This document shows, one piece after another, positions 1 through 7,700 of a stretch of DNA of 8,540 bases. This stretch comes from Bacteroidia bacterium (GTDB lineage Bacteria; Bacteroidota; Bacteroidia; Bacteroidales; CAJPTX01): the NCBI GenBank assembly GCA_905373665.1, contig CAJPTV010000091.1:1-8540 (forward strand). The letters run 5' to 3'. Below the pieces are notes generated by a model. The model saw nothing but the letters and a program-made list of their open reading frames with translations, had not been told where the DNA came from and ran no database searches. Both the position numbers and the translations under genes were made by a program. Positions within the stretch are counted from its first letter, which is position 1, and each line of letters opens with the position of its first letter.

Positions 1-17
1 CTCATTTTATAGTCAAT

Positions 18-53
18 AAAAAGAGGGTGTGTCGAATGTTTTGACACACCCTC
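18..53 (-). terminator. Intrinsic terminator after the lipoprotein gene
   Basis: A perfect 11-bp stem (23-33 with 43-53, GAGGGTGTGTC/GACACACCCTC) encloses a 9-nt loop. On the minus strand it is followed directly by TTTTT (complement of 18-22), so it terminates minus-strand transcription about 70 nt past the stop of the 125-853 gene. The plus-strand side has no T tract, so it does not look bidirectional. Its GTGTGTC/GACACAC core resembles the longer inverted repeat at 4584-4701. Confidence 0.85.
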
Positions 54-124
54 GAGTTGCAGACGAAAGCACGCTACACCCCTACAGGGGACGGGAGAGT
101 CGTGTTTTGCCCCCCCCGCTTTCA

Positions 125-853
125 CTACTTCTTGATGTGCACTGCAATCTCCTTGCTTAGCTCTAGGTCATTCTCAAAGCGTAGGGTTACCCGAATTTGT
201 TGACTAGGGGTTGATGGCGGTCGGGTAAACTCAATACGCATCACCGAACCACCAGCGTATTCGTTCCCCGTGTATACCCCTGCTAACAAAGCAGGATATT
301 TGATGGGAGTAAAGGCCTTCTCGGGTGCTATCGAATACATCGCATGGTCGACACTACCGAATTTCGTAGGCTTTAGCGTCTTGTCAAAGACGTGGTCAAA
401 GGACTGATACTCTATCCGGATGATATCTTTTAGCGAAGCTCCTTGTGGGTGTGCCCCATCGTAGTCAGTAAGTGTCTTTACCAACACCTCTGTAATGGGG
501 GAGGCGATAGTCTGATTATCCACGGGCGTGGCATGCACATATCCCTCCTTCTTTGCGACATCGCCCATAGCGTTAGCCAGTTTCTCAAACTCCGCAGCAG
601 TTGCTTCACTCTTCTGCGTATACATATCGCCAGACAAGGTCACAAGGAGGGAGGGTCGCTCCCCTTTTCCCCCGTCGTCGTAAGTCTGAAGAGCTAAGCC
701 TTTTACCTTCAAGATATTCGTAAAAAAGTGTGGTGAGGTAACGCCTTTTCCACCTTCTTCTCCTCCCTTATTGTTTAACGACTCGCGCGTGCAAGAAAAA
801 AGCGCCACAGTAGCAAGGAAAAGCGCGGATATAAAAACAAACGGTATCTTCAT
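125..853 (-). CDS. Putative lipoprotein of unknown function, 242 aa
   Basis: The product starts with Met-Lys, a hydrophobic stretch (residues 4-19) and a lipobox ending L18-F19-S20-C21. It should be cleaved by signal peptidase II and lipidated on Cys21. A Lys/Gly/Glu-rich linker (about 29-37) leads into a globular region (about 39-242) that looks beta-rich near its end (RIEFTRPP, IRVTLRFEND). I recognise no family, catalytic motif or transmembrane segment in the mature part. The residues after Cys21 (TRESLNN) do not form an obvious acidic surface-export signal, so periplasmic or outer-surface location is undecided. The ATG at 853-851 is chosen because it gives the whole signal peptide; a short purine stretch (AGG, 858-860) lies just upstream. 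It is the last gene of the minus-strand series, with its own candidate promoter and terminator, and shows no similarity to the large surface proteins. The lipoprotein call is good; the function is unknown. Confidence 0.85.
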   Translation of the reverse strand: MKIPFVFISALFLATVALFSCTRESLNNKGGEEGGKGVTSPHFFTNILKVKGLALQTYDDGGKGERPSLLVTLSGDMYTQKSEATAAEFEKLANAMGDVAKKEGYVHATPVDNQTIASPITEVLVKTLTDYDGAHPQGASLKDIIRIEYQSFDHVFDKTLKPTKFGSVDHAMYSIAPEKAFTPIKYPALLAGVYTGNEYAGGSVMRIEFTRPPSTPSQQIRVTLRFENDLELSKEIAVHIKK

Positions 854-966
854 CTTACCTTGATCCCTTTAATGATTTGATGGTTGTACTGGAAGTTATC
901 GTCCTGACCATACATGCCATTATCTCTCTACACACACAACGCAATAGAATACCATCCAACTCTATA

Positions 967-974
967 CAAATATA
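967..974 (-). promoter_or_regulatory. Candidate -7 box for the lipoprotein gene
   Basis: Read on the minus strand this is TATATTTG, matching the Bacteroidota -7 consensus TAnnTTTG. It lies about 113 nt upstream of the ATG at 853, implying a leader of roughly 105 nt. No clear TTTG/TTG -33 element is visible at the expected spacing, so the call is tentative. Apart from this site and the terminator at 1076-1115, I see nothing coding or RNA-like in 854-1142. Confidence 0.4.
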
Positions 975-1075
975 CACTTTTTCAAGACTAACGACCATGG
1001 CGTGATCTCATCGCCTCCCGCCTATAATAGCGCTCTTAAGACACTCTCCCCTTATGCACTCTTCAAGAAGAAGCT

Positions 1076-1115
1076 AAAAAAAGCGGGGCGACGAACACTC
1101 GGTTCATCGCCCCGC
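1076..1115 (-). terminator. Intrinsic terminator after the 1143-4340 gene
   Basis: A 9-bp GC-rich stem (1083-1091 with 1107-1115, GCGGGGCGA/TCGCCCCGC) is extended past one mismatch by GAAC/GTTC (1093-1096 with 1102-1105). On the minus strand it runs into seven T residues (complement of 1076-1082). It begins 27 nt after the stop codon of the upstream surface-protein gene, a classic strong rho-independent terminator. Confidence 0.92.
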
Positions 1116-1142
1116 ATCAACTCAATTATCTATTGTGCCTTC

Positions 1143-4100
1143 CTACTGCTTTACGACACGATAGACCCGCGTCGCGCCCTTAGCATCAGAGAGGCGTACC
1201 CAGTAGAATCCAGCCACAAGCTCTTCGGTATCAATTACCACCTCGGTGGTGTCTACACTCCCCGCGCGTACCACCACGCCCTGTGCATTGAAGAGCTCGT
1301 AACGGACGCCTGAGACCTCGTTCCCCATGATTCGCAACGCGCGTGTGAACGGATTAGGCGCTACTATCACATTAGCCAAGAACGCATCTTCCACAGCCGT
1401 AGAAGGATCGTCCGCTCCCTTTTTAAACTTTGCCCGAATGGTAACGTCGGCTTTTACCTCATACTGCATACAGTGGGTCTGCTTGTTGACCTTGGCGGTG
1501 AAGTCTTCCTCATTCACCTTCAACCACTCGAGCTCGTATTGTTCATTCGGTCTGACGGTAATGTTGATAGCCCCCTTTTCAATCTTCGTCCCACTCTTCA
1601 ACGTCTTACCATCACTCGCCTTTACTACCTCGAGCACCCCATCTTGAGGCTGCACGATCGTGAGGACAACCGTCTTGTCACCCTCCTCTTGAGTTATAGC
1701 CTCAAACTCCACTGCGATCGTGACGGCTCGCGTAAAGGCGATATCCACACCCGTTCTTGCCTCAGCAAGCTTATTGACTCCATCAATGGTAAAGGTCTTG
1801 AGTCTTGATCCCGTATTTGCTTTCGCCGTAACCTTCTGCCGCTTACCCTTCTTCACCTTGTTCGGTCCGCTTACAAGTTCTTTCGAGCCTACCAACACGT
1901 TACCGTTAAGGTCGCCATTAACGTTAAGGGTGACAGTAACCTCCTCTTGCGAGGAAGAATCATTCTTAAACATTACCACGATGGTCACATCGTCTTCCTT
2001 TACGGTAAAGGGCGCGATATGGGTGCTTGCATTGTAGTGAGGCACGAGGTTCGTTCTGTTCGCTCTTAGAATCTTAAGGCTGTGGTTTGCTGCAGGTACT
2101 GCCTTGATAGTAATAAGCGTGTTCTTCTTTACTTCGCCCCCGTTAGCTACGACATTGCCCTCAGCATCCGTCACCGTGATCGTCCCCTCAGTAGCCGCTG
2201 GAACGTTAAAGCGCACCTTAACGGTCGGCGGAACTGGTTTGGGCTCAAAACGATATGTCAGTGTAACATCCGTAGTCTCAACTATATATGTGTAGACATT
2301 CCTCTTCTTTGTTGGCAAGAGGTCAACATTTCCTGCTTTTAGCTCAACAAGATTGTATTTTTTGGACGGTATAACCTCAACCTTTATTGTCGTACGAATC
2401 ACGACCTCGCCGCCGTTACTCACTTCTTCGTTCTCGTAGTTGCGAACCGTGATTGTCCCCTCGTTAACCTCAGGAGCAGTCCAATTGACGTGTATTTTGG
2501 TCGTTTCCTTCTCAAACTCTACCGCAATGTCCACGACCTTGTCAAAGGTTACCTCTACGCCCGTTTCAGCCTCAGCAAGCTTATCTTCGCCTGCAATAGT
2601 AAAGCTCTTCACTCGGTAGCCCTCGTTGGCTTTTACCGTTACCTTTTGCCAAGAGTCCTTAACCACCTTGTTGATCCCCTCTCTCAAGCTCTTATTGCCG
2701 ACCTTCACCGTACCGTTGGTAGCGCCGCCCGCGATGTCTAATACGACAGAACGTTCATTCTCCTTGCTGAAGAAGGCTTCGAGTACCGCGTCTTGCTTCA
2801 GCTCGAAGGTATACGTATTGTCTTCTGATACTTTCTTTACATTTTTGTCGATTCGGAAGGCTTCGAGGACATAGCCCGCATCTGCCTCCAAGATCGCAAC
2901 GATCAGCGAGCCGTCTGGGGTCTTATTCTCTTTGCCAGCCTCGAGAGGTGCGCTATCTTTCCCCAACACGCTCATTGTTCCGTTTTGTGGTGCTGCGAAC
3001 TCGACCTTCCACTGCTTAATCTCCGTGAGTATCGCCTCGATGGTGTAGTCCCTATCTAGGGTTAACTCATAATCACCACTGCCTATCAAGCTGGTTTTGT
3101 TTTCATTATTGATATAGAGTTCGAGCGAAGCTAGGTTCTTGTCATAATCTACATTGACGAGGAATTTAGTCCCCTCTGTAAATTCGTAAGTGGCCAGCTC
3201 AAGCTTAGCACCCCCCTTTTTCGGACGTACATTGAGCTCCCCTGCGCCCGTACCGCTTTGCATCAATACCAATTGGCGCTTCGGGGCTTCCCCAGTTGCG
3301 TTGACGATGATCTCACAGGTTGTTTCGAGGTCTAACTCACCATATTTCACCTTTGCCGTCAGTGTCGCCTTACCGAGCTCGCTCCCTCCGATTTCTGCAG
3401 TCTCTTGATCTAGCACCTTAATCACTTGGTTTCCTACAGGCGTAGTATACCGAATCTTCGATTCTTCGATGCCGTCCGCAAAATCCACCCCTACGTTAAT
3501 CGAGCTCCCTACCTTACAGTAGTAGACGGGTTGGTGAAACTTGAAGAGGATATACTTGTCGCCAGTGATTTTCCACCCCTTCTCGTTCACCAGTTTGTCG
3601 TGCGCAGCTTTTGCTTCCAGAGAGCTGTAGAGCATACCTTTAGCGTCAAAGACGACATCCGATGCAGTTCTTGGGTTATTTGCCCAGCCGATGATGGTCT
3701 GTTCATAAGCGTTTTTATTGAATTTAGCCACCTTCCCGAAGCTAATCTTCTTAGCGCTCGCAAGTGTCCAACTCGCCAGATGGTAGGTATACTCCCCACA
3801 GCCATCGAACATGTTTTCTAAATTCTCGACACTCTCCATGTTCCAAGTATTGAGAGATGCCTTAAACTGCACACACCCTTTAAACATCTCTTTACAGCTC
3901 TTCACCTTCGAGAGGTCGGGCTCTCCTTGACTTGCATTATAGAGCGCCGTGCAGCCTGCAAAGGCGCGCTCCATACTAGTCCACTTGATGTCACCCCACT
4001 CCTTAATATTCAACAATAATTTTGCGGTCTCTTTCGCCTTATCACTACCACAACGGATATACTCTACTCCTTCAGGGTAAATCCATACATCGTAGGAAAC

Positions 4101-4340
4101 ATCGCCTATAAGACCTTGCACGACATGGATTTTGTCATTCTCGTCAGAATATTCCACAGTCTCACTCTTAACTTTATTGCCGTCCTTCCAAACTTCCAAC
4201 TTCCAGTTTGTGCCTTTGACAGGGAGGTGAAGCTCTCCCTTACTGTTTGCCCCCCAATACGCGATAAAGGGACGGTTCTGCGCCCATGCAACCCAAATTC
4301 CTACTATGAATAGGGTAAGTAAAAGCAACACCTTCTTCAT
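1143..4340 (-). CDS. T9SS-secreted BspA-like/InlB-repeat surface protein, 1065 aa
   Basis: Probable secreted, surface-anchored adhesin-type protein. Signal peptide at 1-20 (MKK, Leu/Ile-rich core, VAWA|Q), predicted to expose Gln21. Next come an N-terminal beta domain (about 21-110) and a BspA-like/DUF285 module (about 111-262) with motifs WGDIKWTSMERAFAGC, SCKEMFKGC, WNMESVENLENMFDGC and the family-typical closing AAHDKLVNEKGWKITGD. A BIG2-like Ig domain (about 263-348, ending KATLTAKVKYGELDLETTC) follows, then seven divergent InlB-B-like repeats (about 354-974, typically ending in V.IAVEFE or similar), and a T9SS type A sorting domain (980-1065) with AVEDAFLANVIVAPNPFT and the terminal strand RVYRVVKQ. 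Cysteines 97, 130, 149, 156, 181, 275 and 342 all have counterparts in the 4720-7956 paralogue. The ATG at 4340 gives a complete signal peptide and sits about 26 nt past a -7 box without a Shine-Dalgarno. In P. gingivalis such sorting domains direct outer-membrane export, PorU cleavage and A-LPS anchoring. The ligand is unknown; adhesion is inferred from domain type. Confidence 0.95.
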   Translation of the reverse strand: MKKVLLLLTLFIVGIWVAWAQNRPFIAYWGANSKGELHLPVKGTNWKLEVWKDGNKVKSETVEYSDENDKIHVVQGLIGDVSYDVWIYPEGVEYIRCGSDKAKETAKLLLNIKEWGDIKWTSMERAFAGCTALYNASQGEPDLSKVKSCKEMFKGCVQFKASLNTWNMESVENLENMFDGCGEYTYHLASWTLASAKKISFGKVAKFNKNAYEQTIIGWANNPRTASDVVFDAKGMLYSSLEAKAAHDKLVNEKGWKITGDKYILFKFHQPVYYCKVGSSINVGVDFADGIEESKIRYTTPVGNQVIKVLDQETAEIGGSELGKATLTAKVKYGELDLETTCEIIVNATGEAPKRQLVLMQSGTGAGELNVRPKKGGAKLELATYEFTEGTKFLVNVDYDKNLASLELYINNENKTSLIGSGDYELTLDRDYTIEAILTEIKQWKVEFAAPQNGTMSVLGKDSAPLEAGKENKTPDGSLIVAILEADAGYVLEAFRIDKNVKKVSEDNTYTFELKQDAVLEAFFSKENERSVVLDIAGGATNGTVKVGNKSLREGINKVVKDSWQKVTVKANEGYRVKSFTIAGEDKLAEAETGVEVTFDKVVDIAVEFEKETTKIHVNWTAPEVNEGTITVRNYENEEVSNGGEVVIRTTIKVEVIPSKKYNLVELKAGNVDLLPTKKRNVYTYIVETTDVTLTYRFEPKPVPPTVKVRFNVPAATEGTITVTDAEGNVVANGGEVKKNTLITIKAVPAANHSLKILRANRTNLVPHYNASTHIAPFTVKEDDVTIVVMFKNDSSSQEEVTVTLNVNGDLNGNVLVGSKELVSGPNKVKKGKRQKVTAKANTGSRLKTFTIDGVNKLAEARTGVDIAFTRAVTIAVEFEAITQEEGDKTVVLTIVQPQDGVLEVVKASDGKTLKSGTKIEKGAINITVRPNEQYELEWLKVNEEDFTAKVNKQTHCMQYEVKADVTIRAKFKKGADDPSTAVEDAFLANVIVAPNPFTRALRIMGNEVSGVRYELFNAQGVVVRAGSVDTTEVVIDTEELVAGFYWVRLSDAKGATRVYRVVKQ
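1146..1403 (-). other. T9SS type A sorting domain (CTD) of the 1143-4340 protein
   Basis: Residues 980-1065. It shows the usual C-terminal-signal layout: a VED... lead-in, APNPFT, a core beta strand region (RYELFNAQG), VDTEELVAGFYWVRL, and a basic, hydrophobic final strand ending VVKQ. It is noticeably unlike the sorting domains of the other two genes (about 52% identity to the 4720-7956 domain over a 54-residue stretch by hand alignment). Only a very short linker (GADDPS) separates it from the last repeat. Confidence 0.9.
1419..3281 (-). repeat. Seven InlB-B-like repeats in the 1143-4340 protein
   Basis: Coding repeats, residues about 354-974, with units near 354-440, 442-528, 530-611, 614-700, 704-793, 799-880 and 888-974. 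A typical unit starts with an alternating strand, has a G.(I/V).V turn, a K(I/V).(V/A)K(A/P)(N/P)..Y.L central strand, and ends (D)V.I.V.F. Units 3 and 6 form a subfamily (FTI.G..KLAEA.TG....F); units 4, 5 and 7 form another. Order and type of units are the same as in the neighbouring paralogue. Boundaries are by eye. Confidence 0.8.
3555..4010 (-). other. BspA-like/DUF285 module of the 1143-4340 protein
   Basis: Residues about 111-262. It carries short leucine-rich-like units with conserved Trp, Met, Phe and Gly-Cys positions (W.SMERAFAGC, SCKEMFKGC, ENMFDGC), then W..A..ISF, IIGWA and the closing GWKITGD. This type of module occurs in surface proteins of oral and gut bacteria; BspA of Tannerella forsythia binds fibronectin and fibrinogen. 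Binding by this protein is inference only. Confidence 0.8.
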
Positions 4341-4366
4341 CTCAGTAATATTATTTTTCTTTTACG

Positions 4367-4394
4367 CAAAAATAGCACTCTGGTTGAAATCAAT
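4367..4394 (-). promoter_or_regulatory. Candidate promoter of the 1143-4340 gene
   Basis: The minus strand reads TATTTTTG at 4374-4367 (fits TAnnTTTG). ATTG at 4394-4391 is a possible -33 element, 16 bp away, slightly short for the usual spacing. The -7 box ends 26 nt before the ATG, predicting a short leader of about 20 nt that is A-rich with no Shine-Dalgarno. The layout matches the one upstream of the 7956 start codon, including a shared ATCAATCT around the -33 position, which supports both. Confidence 0.6.
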
Positions 4395-4415
4395 CTGATA
4401 GCCCCGTAACCGCAC

Positions 4416-4454
4416 AAAAATGGGGGTACATGATGATCTCACACACCCCCATTT
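4416..4454 (-). terminator. Hairpin with T tract upstream of the 1143-4340 promoter
   Basis: A 10-bp stem (4418-4427 with 4445-4454, AAATGGGGGT/ACCCCCATTT) with a 17-nt loop. On the minus strand the second arm ends in TTTTT (complement of 4416-4420), partly within the stem. It lies about 265 nt after the 4720-7956 stop and just before the next promoter, so it could be a backup terminator insulating that promoter. The long loop and the overlap of U tract and stem make it less certain than the other terminators. Confidence 0.55.
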
Positions 4455-4518
4455 ACGTGCTCCTCTTTAACCTCAAGTAATACGCAGTTTACACTCACCA
4501 ATCCTACGTTCAACACTA

Positions 4519-4584
4519 GTACCACCCCTTTCAGAGGCTCGTACCACCCCATCTCCTCTCAATGACACTGCGCTGCGTACCACT
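4519..4584. repeat. Short direct repeat GTACCACCCC
   Basis: GTACCACCCC occurs at 4519-4528 and exactly 22 bp later at 4541-4550; a shorter copy, GTACCAC, is at 4577-4583. On the minus strand this is two adjacent 22-nt units beginning GGGGTGGTAC. It lies in the 379-nt gap between the two large genes, beside the 4584-4701 inverted repeat. The function is unknown: it may be a degenerate minisatellite or a protein-binding site. Confidence 0.5.
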
Positions 4585-4701
4585 AACGCAAAAAGGAAGT
4601 GTGTCGCATATATCAACGGAGAATCAGATAGTTGTATTGCTATACGACAAGCGACGTTCTTGTTGAAAACGACTATTTGCATTTTGACACACTTTCCGTT
4701 A
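4584..4701 (-). repeat. Long inverted repeat after the 4720-7956 gene; terminator-like, possible MITE-like element
   Basis: Arms 4595-4605 and 4686-4696 pair over 11 bp (one G-T) around GTGTGTC/GACACAC. TAACG (4584-4588) and CGTTA (4697-4701) can extend the pairing past a 6-nt bulge. The 80-nt interior can fold further: GTTGTAT/ATACGAC at 4631-4648 with a 4-nt loop, and CGACAAG/CTTGTTG close to it. On the minus strand the distal arm is followed by TTTTT (complement of 4590-4594), so it can serve as the terminator of the gene whose stop is at 4720-4722. Its core matches the terminator at 18-53, suggesting a repeated element rather than a one-off hairpin. The rest of the 4341-4719 gap holds the short repeats, the second hairpin and the next promoter. 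Confidence 0.6.
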
Positions 4702-4719
4702 TTGAGTATAGAGAGTGTT

Positions 4720-7700
4720 TTATTCGTGCTTAATTGCCATTATCGAACGTTTTGCACCCCCTTGAATCTTTATACAAACGAAATAAATACCTGCAGGGAG
4801 CGCCTCCGTGTCCACAAAAACCTCTGTACCCGACAATGCTCCAGAGCGAACGACTTCCCCTAAGGTATTGACTAGCGTATAACGCCCTACAACGCCCTCA
4901 GGATTAACGATCCGCAACTGGCTGGTAAACGGATTAGGGGCTACCATCACATTGGCAAGGAGCGCATCTTCTACACCTGTTGACGGAGGCGCAATTGGCG
5001 GCGTGGGTCTGTCTCCTCCATTACGCTTCTTAAACTTTGCCCGAATGGTCACGTCTGCCTTTACCTCATACTGCACACTGTGGGTCTTCTTGTCTACCTT
5101 GGTGGTGAGGTCTTCGTTATTTGCCTTCAACCACTCAAGCTCATACTGTGCACTCGGGGTAGCGGTGATGGTGATAGTACTCTTTTCAATCTTTACCCCA
5201 TTCTCCAACACCTTACCATCGCTCGCCTTTACCACGATAGCGCCGTCTTGTGGCTGCACAACCGTAAGGGTAACCTTCTCATCCCCCCCTTCTGATTTCG
5301 TCTTAAACTCCACAGCGATCGCAACCGCTTGCTTAAAGGCTATAGCAATGCCAGTCTCTGCCTCTGCAAGCCTATCGACGCCGTCAATGGTAAACGTCTT
5401 CAATTGGAATCCGTCATTAGCCTTAGCGGTCACCTTCAGCGTCTCGCCCTTCTTCACCTTGTTTACGCCACTCACGAGCTCCTTCTCGCCAACCTTCACC
5501 TTCCCATTGAGCTCGCCCGTGACCGTTAGCGTAACCTCTACGTCCTCTTCGCTAGGAGTGGGAGCGGACTTCTCAAACTCGACCGCTATCGTTACGTCCT
5601 CTTCCTCTACGGCAAAGGAGACACTATGGGTCTTTTCGTCGTACTTGGGCTTCAGGTCTTTCTTGTTCGCAGTTAAAGACTTAAGGCTATAGCCTGCCGC
5701 AGGCGCTGCCTTGATGGTAATGGTCGTATTCTTCTTTACCTCTCCTTCGTTGGCTACCGCCTTACCGTCGGCGTCGGTCACCGTGAGCGTTCCCTCGGTA
5801 GCCGCTGGGGCGGTAAAGCGCACCTTAACGGTCTCTAAGACGGGCTTTTTCTCAAAGCGATAGGTAAGCGTGACGTCTGTTGTCCCTACGGTGTAGGTGT
5901 AGACATCCCCCTTCTTTGTTGGCAAAAGGTCGTCGTTGTTTGCCTTTAGCTCGACGAGGTTGTACTTCTCTGTCGGAACAACCTCAACCTTTATGGTCGT
6001 ACGGATGAGTACCTCCTCGCCACTGTTCACTGCCTCGTCCTTGTGGTTACGAACGGCGAGCGTCCCTTGCGCTGCCTCGGGAGCAGTCCAATTGAGGTGT
6101 ATTTTGGTCGTTTCTTCTTCAAATGCGACGGCTATATCCACCACCTTGTCAAAGGTCACCTCTGCACCCGCCGCTGCCTCAGCAAGCTTATCTTCGCCTG
6201 CAATGGTAAAGCTCTTCACACGATAACCCTCGTTAGCTTTTACCGTTACCTTTTGCTTGGAGTCTTTCGTCACCTTGTTGATGCCCGCAGTTAAGGCTTT
6301 ATCGCCTACCATTACCGAGCCGTTGGTAGCGCCTTCTGCAATGTTTAATACTACCGAACGTTCATCAGCCTTGCTAAAGAAGGCTTCGAGGACGACATCC
6401 TTGTCCAAGGTAAAGCTATGCGTATTCCCCGTTACGGATTCTGCTTTCTTGTTGATACGGAACTCTTCGAAGACGTGCTCTGCCGCTGGGTTAAAAGAGA
6501 CAACGACCAGCGTGCCATTGGGGGTCTTATTCTCTTTGCCTGCCTCGAGTTGCGCGCTGTTTTTACCCTGCACGCTCATTGTACCGTTCTGCGCGGCTGC
6601 GAACTCTACCTTCCACTGCTTAATCTCCGTGAGTACTGCCTCGATGGTGTAATCCTTGTCTAGGGTTAGCTTATGGTCGCCATAGTCTATCGCGCTGGTC
6701 TTGTTCTCGCCATTGATTTTTAGTTCGAGTGACGCGAGGCTCTTGTTATAATCTACGTTGACAAGGAGCACCGTCCCTTCTGGGAGGGTGTGCTCACCCA
6801 GAGCAAGCTTCTCGCCATTCTCCTTCTTACGTACGTTGAGCGCCCCCGTGCCCGTACCGCTTTGCTTAAGATTGAGTTTGTAGGTAGAAGCCTCTCCCTT
6901 CTCGTTGACAACGACATTGCAAGTCGCTTTGAGATCCATCCCATCATACTTCACTTTTGCTGTTAATACGGCATTGCCGTCCTTAAGCCCTTTAATCTTT
7001 GCAGAGGCTTGGTCTTCTACTTTGATAACTTTGTAGCCATCTTCATGCTCTCCGGGTACACTGTACTTGATCTGGCTCTTGTCAATCCCCTCCGCAGCTT
7101 CTATTTCCACGTTAATAGTGTTCTCTTTCTTGCAGTAGTAGAGGGGTTGCTTGAACTTAAAGAGAATATACTTATCGCCCGTAATAGTCCACCCCTTCTC
7201 GTTCACCAGCTTGTCGTGCGCAGCTTTTGCCTCTTCGGAGCTATAGAGTAGTTTGTTCGCATTGAAGACTACCCCCGATGCGGTCTTTGCGTTCTTTGCC
7301 CAGCCGATGAGGGTCTTCTCGTAGTTCTTTAGCGAGAACTTCTTTACCTCCCCGAAGCTTATCTTCTTGGCTTTGGCGAGCGTCCATCCCTCCATAGTAG
7401 CGTTGTAATAGTTACAGCCGTCGAACATGTTTTCCATGTCCTCTACATTTTCCATGTTCCAGTTATTGGGGGACAAGGTCAATGCCGTACACCCCTTAAA
7501 CACCTCCTTACAGCTCGTAACTCCTGACAGATTCGGCACGCCACTGTTTGCAGAAGTAAGGTTTGCACAACCCGCAAAGGCGCGCTCCATGGTTGTCCAT
7601 TTGATGTCACCCCAATCCTGAATACGAAGCAGGCGCTTGGCAGTCTCCTGTGCCTTATCCGTGCCACAACGGATGTACTCAACCCCCGCTGGGTAAATCT

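Noticed and set aside
79..90. A CCCC-TACA-GGGG mini-hairpin
   Set aside because: The stem is only 4 bp with no T tract on either side. The real terminator is at 18-53.
110..117. An eight-base C homopolymer that might allow slipped-strand phase variation
   Set aside because: On the coding strand it is G8 and lies just downstream of the lipoprotein stop codon, so length changes would not alter the reading frame. An effect on the mRNA 3' end cannot be excluded, but nothing supports it.
1002..1313. A 103-codon plus-strand open frame spanning the terminator and the 3' end of the 1143-4340 gene
   Set aside because: It crosses a strong terminator hairpin and is antisense to the sorting domain for over half its length. 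There are no recognisable features.
4473..4682. A 69-codon minus-strand open frame in the gap between the two large genes (MQIVVFNKN...)
   Set aside because: It starts inside the inverted repeat and runs through the short direct repeats. It has no visible domain or promoter of its own, and its sequence is explained by the repeat structure. It may be annotated as a hypothetical protein elsewhere, but I cannot support it as a gene.
4952..5692. A 246-codon plus-strand open frame opposite the 4720-7956 gene
   Set aside because: It is entirely antisense to the repeat and sorting-domain coding sequence, is rich in Ser/Thr/Ala as expected from the complement of Lys/Glu/Val-rich repeats, and has no signal peptide, domain or promoter. 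Similar shorter shadows exist opposite both large genes.
1419..6888. The regular repeats inside the two large genes considered as a CRISPR array or satellite DNA
   Set aside because: The repeats are about 250 bp, diverged in DNA sequence, in frame, and encode InlB-B-like protein modules. No short identical repeats with unique spacers are present.
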